This document shows positions 1 through 9,736 of a stretch of DNA of 64,000 bases, in pieces. The notes under the pieces are model-generated. The model was not told the origin of the DNA, ran no database searches, and saw only the letters and a list, made by a program, of their open reading frames with translations. Source of the stretch: Closterium sp. NIES-65 (lineage: Eukaryota > Streptophyta > Zygnematophyceae > Desmidiales > Closteriaceae); NCBI GenBank assembly GCA_948144175.1, contig CANXME010002463.1:1635001-1699000 (forward strand), read 5' to 3'. The position numbers and the translations under genes are program-made. Position 1 is the first letter of the stretch. The number at the start of each line of letters is the position of its first letter.

Positions 1-961
1 CCCTTTCACAAGCGGCCCGTCGCCGCCCTTCTCTTGCGGCCCGCCGCCCTCAACTGCGGCCCCGCCGCCCTCAACTGCGGCCCGGCCGCCCTTCTCTACG
101 GCCCCGCCGCTTTCACCTGCGGCCCCGCCACCCTCAACTAGTGCGGCCCCGCCGCCCTCAACTGCTGCGGCCCCGCCGCCCTCAACTGCGGCCCCGCCAC
201 CCTCAACTGCTGCGGCCCCGCTGCCCTTAACTGCTGCGGCCCCGCCGCCCTCAACTGCGGCCCCGCCGCCCTTCTCTGCGGCCCCGCCGCCCTCTGCTGC
301 AGCCCCGCTGCTCTCACCTGCGGCCCCGCCGCTTTCACCTGCGGCCCCGTCGCCCTCAACTGTTGCGGCCCCGCCGCCCTCAACTACTGCGGCCCCGCCG
401 CCCTCAACTGCAGCCCCGCCGCCCTTCTATGCGGCCCCGCCGCCCTCTGCTGCGGCCCCGCCGCTCTCACCTGAGGCCCCGCCGCTTTCACCTGCGGCCC
501 CGCCCCTCTCGTTGGCGGCCCCGCCGCTCTCATCTGCGGCCCCGTCACCTGCTGCAGCGCCGCCCGCCACCCGGGCTTCCCGACCCGCCCTACCCAGCCG
601 AGCAGCCGACCACTGCGCCGCCCTGCAGCAGCACCGTCGAGCCGCCTGGGCAACCGAGCAGCCGGACAGCCGGCCGCCGAGCCGCCGAGCAGCCCTGCAG
701 CCGAGCCGCCCAGAACCCGAGCCGCCCTGCAGCTGATCCGCCTAGCAGCCGAGCCGCCGTACAGTCCAGCCGCCGGACCGCCGAGCTGCACTGCAGCCGA
801 GCCGCCCAGCAGCCCAGTAGCCGAGCCGCCGATCTGCCGAGCCGCCTTACTGCCGAGCGGCCCTACTGCCCAGCCGCCCGAGCTGCTCTGTCCGGTGAGC
901 ACAATGCCTCTCTTGCTACACTGCCCTCACCCTACTGTTGCACTGCTAGTCTACTGTGGTC
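1..961 (+). repeat. Cop1 5' leader: GC-rich minisatellite
   Basis: Tandem 18-24 bp units built on GCGGCCCCGCCGCCCTCAAC fill about 1-540. A degenerate array of GAGCCGCC-type units follows to about 890. It lies between the (unseen) primer site and the gag ATG at 962. A CCGGTGAGC at 892-900 resembles a splice donor and recurs at the same place in related copies. The stretch has long open frames on both strands, but these come from its base composition and I do not call them genes. Confidence 0.8.
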
Positions 962-3180
962 ATGGCTACCCCTAGTGTCCTCGCTTTTAACGCTGAGGGT
1001 CGAGCCGTTAACTTTGACGTCTGGGTTGATGACCTGCAGCTGTTCTTACAGTGCGATAGGGCAGACGGTCTCTCTCTCTTTGACCTCACCTCTGGCGCCT
1101 CTCCTGCCCCTGCTGCTGATGGTGACGCCACTGTTCGCTCCCAGTGGGCCACGCGCGACGCTGCTGCACGTCTTGCTGTGCGTCGCCACCTCCCTACCTC
1201 CGAGCGTGCGCACTTTAGTCAGTACAAGAGTGCTCAGACCTTGTACGACGCTGTAGTTGCACGCTACTCCTCCCCTGCCACTGCTGCACTGAGCCGTCTC
1301 ATGCTACCGTACCTCTTCCCTGACCTTGCTGCCTTTCCCACAGTCGCTGACCTCATTACGCACCTCCGCACTAGTGACACTCGCTACCGTGATGCGCTTC
1401 CTGCTGACTTCTGCGCCAAGAACCCCTACCCCCCCCATGTACATCACTCTCTACTACATAGTCACTCGCCTCCCTGACTCCCTTCGCGTAGTCAGGGACC
1501 ACTTCCTCACAGTCTCTCCCACCACTCTCACTGTTGACCTCCTCGAGAAGTCCCTTCTAGCGGCCGAGAAGAGCATAGTCGCTGTAGGGGCCTCTAGTGG
1601 TGACTCGCGCACCCCCATCTTTGTGGGGTGCTCCCCCTCCCCCCTTCTGCCCTCTGTTGCCTCTGCTGCTACGGCCGACCTCCTTGGTCTTGAGTCGGTC
1701 GATGCGGCGTCCGCCCCTAGCGGGAGACGCCGCTCTGGCAAGGGCAAGGGGGCCATAGGCGTTGGAGGAGCGAGCGGGAGCGGTGGAGGTGGAGGCGGCG
1801 GGGGGAGTGGGGGTGGCGGTGGGAGTGGAGGTGGGGGAGGAGGTGTCGGTGGCGGCAGCGGAGGCGGCAGCGGCGGTGGTGGTGGGAGCGGGGGTGGCGG
1901 AGGTGGTGGCGGTGGAGGCGGCAGCAGAGGTGGCAGTGGTAGCGGAGGCGGCGGAGGCGGCGGAGGCGGCGGGGGTGGCGGTGGAGCTGGTCGCGGGTCT
2001 ACACAGAGGAGTGGTTCCGGTGGTGGCCAGCGCCAGCAGCAGCAGCGCGGTCATGAGACCTTGTCCCCTCAGCAGCTCTGTGAGTGGTACACTGCACGCC
2101 AGCGGGGTGGGGGTTTTGGTCCGTGTACCTACGTCCTGCGCACCGGCGACCGTGCGGGTGAGCAGTGTGGGGGTGCGCACCCCACCCAGCGCTGCTTTGG
2201 CCGCTTGACGGACTCGTGGCGTCGCTAGTTCCCAGAGACCACAAAGATCCCTCGCTGGGGCGAGCTGTTTAGGGCGGGAGTCGCTATCTATGATCTTGAT
2301 TTTGATGCTATTATTTCTGCCATGTATGCTGTGTCTATTAGTGATGAGGGTGACTGTTACCGGTGTTTCTCGCCCGATCCTGGCCTTGGGACTGCTGCTC
2401 TAGGTACTGGTGAGGCTGCTGCCCTAGGTGCTTGTGACGCTGCTGCTCTAGGTGCTAGTGCGTCTGCGTCCTCAGGTACTGGTGAGTCTGCGCTCTCAGG
2501 TACTACGTCGGCTTCGGCCTCCCTCACCTTCACCCTTGACTCTGGAGCTTCTCGCTCCTTCTTTCGGGACCGCACCACACTCACGCCGCTTAGTCGGCCG
2601 GTTGCGGTGTCTCTGGCTGACCCCTCTGGGGGTCCTGTCCTGTCTCACTTCTCCACAGTCCTCCCGTGTCCGGCGGCTCCCTCTAGCACCCTGTCTGTTC
2701 TCTACCTCCCCTCGTTCTCTACGAACCTGGTGAGTAGTGCTGACCTACAGGATAAGGGAGTACACCAGTTCACTCCTGCGCGTCAGCGGGTGACGCACTG
2801 CACAGAGGCTAGCACAGGCCGACACCTGGCTACGTTTACCCGTCAGCCGGGGTCGAGCCTGTACACACTGACCACTGCGTCTCCTCCAGTTGCTGCGTCG
2901 GGTCAGGTGTTTGCTGCAGCGTCCAGGTCTGGTCCTGAGTCTACCCCCTGTTCGTGTCGTCTCCTGTCTCACGAGGCTCTCCTCTGGCACCACCGTCTTG
3001 GTCACCCCTCTCTGCTTCGGCTCAGAGGCATGGCCTCCCGTCTTCTTGTTTCTGGTCTCCCCCGGTCCCTCCCTCCCCTTCCTCAGGGCCCTGGCCCTAC
3101 CTGTGTCCCCTGTGTCGAGGGGCGCCAGCGGGCTGCCCCTCACTCCTCCCAGTTTCCTCTGACAGAGGCCCCGCTGCAGA
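962..3180 (+). pseudogene. Cop1 gag-protease-pre-integrase fragment
   Basis: Starts at the ATG of MATPSVLAF, the conserved start in this family. Gag (capsid-like region about 962-1720) is followed by a glycine-rich tract (1760-2000), a short poly-Gln stretch and a zinc-binding motif C-X13-C-X3-H-X4-C (about 2120-2195). The aspartic protease has its DSGAS motif near 2538. The pre-integrase region shows HHRLGHPS near 2990 and the paired CVPC cysteines. A frameshift lies in a C-rich run near 1430 and a TAG sits at 2226-2228; otherwise the frame is open to the Cop2 insertion point. The protein would package RNA, mature the polyprotein and begin integrase. Confidence 0.9.
3176..3180 (+). repeat. 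Target site duplication of Cop2, left copy
   Basis: GCAGA directly before the Cop2 5' LTR, repeated at 9732-9736 directly after its 3' LTR. Five bases is the usual copia duplication. Confidence 0.95.
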
Positions 3181-3314
3181 TGTCAGAACGTTATATAGCT
3201 TATGCTGTTGTGTAGGCTATAGTGGGGTATCCCATAGGGGGTACAACCCAATTAGGGTTTCCTATATGTACTCACTTCATTCATAGTTCATTCATTCTCG
3301 TTCTATTCTCTTCA
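3181..3314 (+). repeat. Cop2 5' LTR
   Basis: Begins TGTCAGAACG and ends CTTCA, immediately before the primer site. A TATATAG near its start may act as a TATA box. The LTR is very short for a plant-type copia element. Confidence 0.93.
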
Positions 3315-3328
3315 TGGTATCGAGCAGG
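3315..3328 (+). promoter_or_regulatory. Cop2 primer binding site
   Basis: TGGTATCGAGCAGG directly follows the LTR. It resembles the TGGTATCAGAGC site of plant copia elements, which pairs with the 3' end of initiator methionine tRNA to prime cDNA synthesis. Confidence 0.8.
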
Positions 3329-4349
3329 TTCCCCTGTGGGAACTGCGCCTAGGGCCCACCACTCGATTTTTTTTCCTGCCCGAAGCGCACTCATCCCGAG
3401 TCGCGCCTCGAGCCATTCTCTTACCGAGCCGCCCTAGCGGCCGACCCTACGATCGCGGCCCCGCCGCCCCTTGATCGCGGCCCCGTCGCCCTTACCTCGC
3501 GGCCCCGCCGCCCTTACATCGCGGCCCCGCCGCCCCTGCTCTCGCGGCCCCGCCGCCCTTTGATCGCGGCCCCGCCGCCCCTGCTCTGACGGCCCTGCCG
3601 CGCTTACCTCGCGGCCCCGACGCCCTGCTATCGCGGCCCCGCCACCCTTACGTCGCGGCCCCGCCGCCCTTACATCGCGGCCCTGCCGCCCCTGCTCTCG
3701 AGGCCCCGCCGCCCTTACGTCGCGGCCCCGCCGCCCTTACATCGCTGCCTCGCCGCCCTTTGATCGCGGCCCCGTCGCCCTGCGGTCGCGGCCCCGCCGC
3801 CCTTACATCGCGGCCCCGTCGCTCTGCTCTTGCGGCCCCGCCGCCCTCCTATCGCGGCCTCGCCGCCCTGAGCTGTGCGGCCTCGCCGCCCTCTCCTACG
3901 CGGTCCCACCGCCCTTACCAACGCGGCCCCGCCGCCTTCACCTGAGCGGCCCCGCCGCCTTCACCTACGCGGCCTCGCCGCCCTCACCCATGCAGCCGAC
4001 CGCCACGCCGCCCGGTACCGGAGCAGCCGAGTTGCCCAGCAGCAGCCGCCGCACCGCCGGACCACCGAGCCGCAGTGCAACCGAGCCGCTCCGCCCCCGA
4101 GCCGCCCCGCACCCGAGCCGCCCGGCAGCCGAGCCGCCCCGCCCCCGAGCCGCCCTGCACCCGAGCCGCCCGGCACCCGAGCCGCCCTGCCGCCGAGCCG
4201 CCCGGGAGCCGAGCCGCCCAGCATCCGAGCCGCCGAGTCGCCAAGCCGCCCTCCTGCCGAGCCGCCCGACCTGCCCTGCCCGGTGAGCACCGTACCGCTG
4301 TCACTGCGTGCCCTTCCCCTACTGCTTGCACTGCTCCACTGTCGTCGTC
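3329..4349 (+). repeat. Cop2 5' leader: GC-rich minisatellite
   Basis: About 3437-3980 is a tandem array of 21-24 bp units such as CGCGGCCCCGCCGCCCTTAC. A GAGCCGCC-type array follows to 4280. CCCGGTGAGC near 4279-4288, about 68 bp before the gag ATG, matches the donor-like motif seen in Cop1. I see no gene here. Confidence 0.8.
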
Positions 4350-7300
4350 ATGGCTACCCCTAGTGTCCTCGCTTTTGACGCTGAGGGTCGAGCCATTGAC
4401 TTTGAGGTCTGGGTCGACGACCTGCAGCTGTTCTTACAGTGCGATAGGGCGGACGGCCTTTCCCTCTTTGACCTCACCTCTGGCGCCTCTCCTGCCCCTG
4501 CTGCTGATACTGACCCCACTGTTCGCTCTCATTGGGCCACCCGCGATGCTGCTGCACGTCTTGCTGTGCGTCGCCACTTGCCCACCACTGAGCGCGCGCA
4601 CTTTAGTCAGTACAAGAGTGCTCAGACCTTGTACGACGCTGTAGTTGCGCGCTACTCTTCCCCTGCCACTGCTGCACTGAGCCGTCTCATGCTACCGTAC
4701 CTCTTTCTTGATCTCACTGCCTTTCCCAGAGTCGCTGACCTCATTACGCACCTCCGCACTAGTGACACTCGCTACCACGCCGCCCTTCCTGCCGAGTTCT
4801 GCGCCAAGAACCCCCCCGACCCGGGCATTGGTACTGCTGCGCTAGGTGCTTGTGAGGCTGCTGCTCTAGGTGCCAGTGCGTCTGCGCTCTCAGGTACTGG
4901 TGAGGCTGCGCTCCCAGGTACTGCGCCGGCTTCGGCCTCCCTCACTTTCACACTTGACTCAGGGGCTTCTCGCTCCTTCTTTCGAGGCCGCACCACACTC
5001 ACGACACTTGGTCGGCCGATTGCAGTCTCCCTGGCTGACCCCTCTGGGGGTCCTGTCCTCTCTCACTTCTCCACTGTCCTCCCGTGTTCGGCTGCCCCCT
5101 CGGGCACCCTGTCTGGTCTGTACCTCCCCTCGTTCTCGACGAACTTGGTGAGTGGTGCTGACCTGTAGGATGCGGGGGTTGACCAGTTTACTCCTGCGAG
5201 TCAGCGGGTGACCCACTGCACGGACGCACGCACAGGCCGGCACCTGGCCACGTTCTCGCTTCGGCCAGGGTCGAGCCTCTACACCCTGACCATTGAGTCT
5301 CCTCCTGTCCCTGCGTCTGGCCAGGTAGCTGCGTCGGGTCAGGTGTTTGCTGCTGCGTCCCGGTCTGGTCCTGAGTATGCCCCCTGTTCGTGTCGCCTCC
5401 TGTCTCACGAGACTCTCCTGTGGCACCACCGTCTTGGCCACCCCTCCTTGCCTCGTCTTCGGGGCATGGCTTCCCGTGTCCTTGTCTCTGGTCTTCCCCG
5501 GTCTCTCCCTCCCCTTCCTTCGGGACAAGGACCTTCCTGTGTCCCCTGTTTCGAGGGGCGCCTCCGGGCTGCTCCTCACTCCTCCCAGTTTCCCCTGACA
5601 GAGGCTCCTCTGCAGACACTTCACATGGACGTATGGGGCCCGGCCTGCGTCCGTGGGCAGGGTCACGAGCGCTACTTCCTGCTGGTGGTTGACGACTACT
5701 CGCGTTACACCACAGTCTTCCCCTTGCGCAACAAGGGTGATGTCACTGAGGTGCTGATCGTCTGGATCCGCGCAGCTCGTCTCCAGCTCAGGAGGAGCTT
5801 CGGCTCGGACCTTCCTGTTCTACGTCTACACTCTGACCGAGGTGGGGAGTTCTCCTATGGCCTTCTACGGGCCTATTGTCGTGCACGGGGGATCCGCCAG
5901 ACCTTTACGCTTCCGGACTCTCCACAACAAAATGGGATTGCTGAGCACCGCATTGGCATGGTCATGGACGTCGCTTGTACGTCCATGATGCATGCGGCTG
6001 CCCCCCATTTTCTGTGGCCGTTTGCGGTCAGGTACGCGGCGTATCAGCTCAACCTTCACCCCAGGGTCTCCCGGCCGGAGACCTCCCCAGCTGTGCTGTG
6101 GACGGGGAAGGTCGGCGATGCGTCTGCGTTCCGTGTCTGGGGATCTCGGGCGTTTGTCCGCGACTTGTCTGCGGACAAGCTGTCTCCTCGTGCTGCTCCG
6201 TGTGTCTTCTTGGGCTTGCCCCCTAACGCCCCAGGGTGGCAGTTCTACCACCCCTCCTCTCGTCGCGTTCTGTCCTCCCAGGACGTCACGTTCGACGAGT
6301 CGGTCCCCTTCTACCGTCTCTTCCCCTACCGCACTCCTTCCCTCCCCCCACCGCCACACTTCCTTGTGCCAGGTGCCCCCCCGGTAGACCCCCTTCCCCC
6401 TCAGGGTCCTCGCCCTTCTGGTGTGGCCCAGGTTGACGAAGTCGAGCCAGTCGAGGTTGCTGGTGACAATGGTACTGCTGCGGGTGCTGAGCCTGGGGGT
6501 GCTGACTCTGGGGGTGCCGTGCGTGTGGGTGTTGCGCCTGGGGGTGCTGAGACTCGGGGTGCTGCGCCTGGGGGTGCTGAGCCTAGGGGTACTGCGACTA
6601 GGGGTGCTGAGCCTAGGGCTGCTGAGTCTGGGGGTACTACGTCGGGAGCTGCTGAGCTTGGGGGTGCTGCGTCTAGAGCTGCTGAGTCTGGGGGTGCTAC
6701 GTCAGGAGCTACTGAGCCTCGGGGTGCTGCGTCTGGGGCTGCTGGGCCTGGAGGTGCGGAGCCTGCGGCCGCTGGACCTCCTCTTGTGGCGTCTGGCGGT
6801 GCTGGGCCTGGAGGTTCTCTGGGTGCTCCGTCTCGGCGGGAGCCACTCTCTCCACAAGAGCTGCGCGAGTGGTTTGCTTGCCGCTGGAGGCGCGCTGCTA
6901 GAGCTGGAGCTTCTTCGGCCGCTGAGGGTGCTGGTACCGCCGGTCCCGGAGCTGCTGGGCCTGCGGGTCCTACTGGAGTTGGCGCTGCGGAGGGTGCTGG
7001 TGCTGAGACTGGTGCTGTCTGTCCTGGCGGTGGTCCTGCTTCTGGTGCTGCTGGAGGTCCAGCCGCTGGAGGTGCTGTTGGCGCTGGTGCTGCCGGAGGT
7101 GCTGAGGGTGCTGGTGCTGTCCCTGCTGTGCCTGGAGTCGCCGCGCGGCCTCGGCCGTACTTCGTTCCGCTCCTGCAGCAGGTTCTTGGTCTTTCTCCTT
7201 CTGTAGAGTGCCCACCGCTTGTCCAGTCACAGTCACAATTAGAGCCCGCCTCCCCACTGCCTGCTCCCTCTCCCTACACTGGTCCTACTGGAGGTCTTGT

Positions 7301-9392
7301 TGAGCGTCGTGAGCCTCCGTCTCGTCCCGCGTCGCTTGTTCGTGCTGCTCGCGCTAGTGGTCGCGGTTCGCGTCAGCGTCCTCCTCCTGTCCCTAGCACG
7401 CACCGGATGTCTCTGCGTCCGTCCACTGCTCCTCTACGTGCCCCTTTGCCTTCTCCTCCTGCGTCCTCTCTTCCTGCGCTTACCGACCCAGAGTCGGACT
7501 CTCTTCGCGCTGCCAGTCCTACTGTCACGCGTCTTCTTGCTACTGTCGTCACTGACCCCTCTTTTGAGTCCGCTGCGGCGTCTGCACTTGTTGCAGAGCT
7601 CGTCGACTTTGCTGCTCGCTGTCGTCTAGACTACGCTGCCAGTCTTGTTGCTGAGTCTGCGTCTGTCTGTCCTCCGTCCGTTGGGGGTGAGTGTGCTCTT
7701 GACACGGACGTCCTTGAGGACAGGCAGGAGGAGTTCCAGTGTCTGGCTACTGCTTCACCTCATCTCGCGTCTGTACTGCTTGCCCCTGAGGGAGACCTGG
7801 ATGCACTAGACATCCCGACTCCGCGCTCTTACGCGGAGGCCGTAGAGGGTCCCTACTCCTCTCAGTGGCAGGCAGCTATGGATGCAGAGATGGCTTCCTG
7901 GAAGTCCACAGGCACCTAAGTTGACGCAGTTCCCCCTCCTGGGGCGAACATCGTCAGTGGCATGTGGATCTTCAGGGTGAAGCGGCCGCCGGGCTCTCCA
8001 CCTGTCTTCAAGGCGCGGTAAATCGCTCGTGGCTTCAGTCAGCGGCAGGGAGTTGACTACTTTCAGACCTTCTCTCCCACCCCAAAGATGACCACTCTTC
8101 GGGTGCTGCTGCACATAGCCGCTCAGCGCGACTACGAGCTTCACTCTCTTGACTTCAGCACTGCTTTCTTGTAGGGTAGCCTGCACGAGGAGATCTCGCT
8201 GCGCCGTCCACCTGGCTTCACTGGGACTTTCCCTCCTGGCACCCAGTGGAGCCTCCGACGGCCAGTCTACGGTCTCCGCCAGGCACCGCGTCAGTGGCAC
8301 GACACACTAAGGACTACGCTTGCAGCTCTTGGGTTTGCTCCCTCTACTGCTGACCCTTCGCTGTTTCTGCGCACCGACACTTCTCTGCCGCCGTTCTACA
8401 TCCTCGTGTACGTCGACGACTTGGTCTTTGCCACAGCGGACACTGCTGGACTCGCCTACGTGAAGTCCGAGCTGCTGAAGAGACACACGTGCACAGACCT
8501 GGGTGAACTGCGCAGCTATCTTGGCTTGCAGATCACTCGGGACAGAGCACGCCGCACCATTACCTTGACTCAGTCACACATGGTGCAGCAGGTCCTTCAG
8601 CGCTTCGGCTTCACGTAGTCCTCGCCTCAGTCCACTCCTCTGTCTACTCGCCATTCGCTCTCAGCTCTGCCTTCGGATGAGTCCGTAGAGTCGAGTGGCC
8701 CGTATCCATAGCTTGTTGGCTGCCTCATGTACCTGATGACCTGCACACGACCTGACCTTGCATACCCTCTTAGCATTCTTGCACGCTATGTTGCTCCTGG
8801 GAGACACCGACCAGAGCACATGGCTGCAGCGAAGGGGGTGTTGCGCTACCTGTGCAGTACGTCGGGCATGGGGCTAGTGCTTGGAGGGCGGAGTCCAGTG
8901 GTCCTTACGGGGCACGCGGACGCTTCTTGGGCTGACGACCAGGCTACGTAGCGGTCGTCACAGGGTTACACCTTCAATCTTGGTTCCGGCTCTGTCTCGT
9001 GGCGGGCTACTTGCTCGTCTTCTGTCCTCAGCTCCAGTTGTGAGGCTGAGATCTATGCCGGGGCCATGGCTGCACAGGAGCTTCGCTGGCTCACCTACCT
9101 GCTGACTGACCTTGGAGAGCCGCCTTGTTCTCCTCCAGTGCTGTACGTAGACAACAAGGCCATGCTGGCTTTGTGTCGAGAGCAGCGCCTGGAGCACAGA
9201 ACGAAGCACATTGCTCTCCGCTACTTCCTTGCTCGTGAGCTACAGCAGCGTGGACAGTTGCGGCTTGCGTACGTGGCCTCTGAGGCCAACACTGCTGACG
9301 TGTTCACCAAGGCACTCGCGCCTTGTGACCATCAGCGCGTCTGCACTCAGCTGGGTCTTGTACCTGTCTTGCCTCACTTGCTCTCCTCTTGA
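4350..9392 (+). pseudogene. Cop2 gag-pol, internally deleted Gag, seven stops
   Basis: One reading frame runs from the ATG at 4350 to the TGA at 9390-9392. The N-terminal Gag ends near 4812 and is joined in frame to the segment just before protease, so the glycine-rich tract and zinc motif are missing. Protease DSG is near 4956. Integrase has HHRLGHPS (5430) and the catalytic triad in HMDVWGP (5622), HSDRGGEF (5830) and QQNGIAEHR (5940). A repetitive Gly/Ala/Glu linker (6480-7130) precedes reverse transcriptase with YVDD near 8406. RNase H shows SCEAEIYAGA and LYVDNKAM. Stops fall at 5166, 7917, about 8020, 8172, 8617, 8709 and 8948; all are single-base changes, with no frameshift. Confidence 0.93.
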
Positions 9393-9597
9393 CCTTGCTT
9401 GTACTGTCACATATATATTCCTGCTCTTGCTTGTCTAGCTCTATAGATATGTGTGTACTCCTGCATGTGAGCTGGCCTTGTGGCCTTGTCGTTGTGCTCG
9501 GACTGTGTGGTGACTTTGTGATCCACCCTGAGCTTGCTCTGTTTTGCTTGACTGGTCTTGTGACCCCTTGTTCTCCCCCACTTTGCCTATGGGGGTG
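9393..9597 (+). promoter_or_regulatory. Cop2 3' untranslated region and polypurine tract
   Basis: A non-coding tail of about 200 bp. The last part, CCCCCACTTTGCCTATGGGG and the G-run ending at 9597, abuts the LTR and is conserved in all copia copies here. It is the expected plus-strand primer (polypurine tract). Confidence 0.75.
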
Positions 9598-9731
9598 TGT
9601 CAGAACGTTATATAGCTTATGCTGTTGTGTAGGCTATAGTGGGGTATCCCATAAGAGGTACAACCCAATTAGGGTTTCCTATATGTACTCACTTCATTCA
9701 TAGTTCATTCATTCTCGTTCTATTCTTCTCA
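9598..9731 (+). repeat. Cop2 3' LTR
   Basis: Same length as the 5' LTR, beginning TGTCAGAACG and ending CTTCTCA. It differs at two bases of the CATAGGGG/CATAAGAG segment and two near the end. Confidence 0.93.
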
Positions 9732-9736
9732 GCAGA
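9732..9736 (+). repeat. Target site duplication of Cop2, right copy
   Basis: GCAGA, matching 3176-3180. Cop1 integrase sequence resumes immediately after it. Confidence 0.95.

Larger units (their letters stand above)
3181..9731 (+). mobile_element. Cop2: full-length Ty1/copia element nested in Cop1
   Basis: A 6551 bp element with two 134 bp LTRs (3181-3314 and 9598-9731), a primer site, a minisatellite leader, a gag-pol gene and a purine tract, flanked by GCAGA on both sides. Insertion was in the same orientation as the host Cop1, at the boundary between pre-integrase and integrase core. I count about four LTR differences, so it is not recent. The gene has one in-frame internal gag deletion plus seven stop codons, so it cannot move by itself. 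Confidence 0.95.

Noticed and set aside
1-900. Pro/Arg/Ala-rich open frames in the leaders as host proteins
   Set aside because: They come from GC-rich tandem repeats without stops on either strand; unit and frame differ in each element.
3437-4280. Leader arrays as a CRISPR
   Set aside because: No unique spacers, units are adjacent and degenerate, there are no cas genes, and the context is eukaryotic.
6421-7206. Long leucine/valine-rich frame in the linker regions (also 10600-11040, 21422-22111, 45536-46105)
   Set aside because: This is the shifted frame of the GGAEP-type repeat. It appears wherever the repeat does and has no start, domain or conservation of its own.
4350-9392. A recoded genetic code (TAG/TAA read as Gln), as in some green algae
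   Set aside because: The stops replace Gln, Tyr and Glu codons by different single changes and are not shared between copies. That is decay, not recoding.
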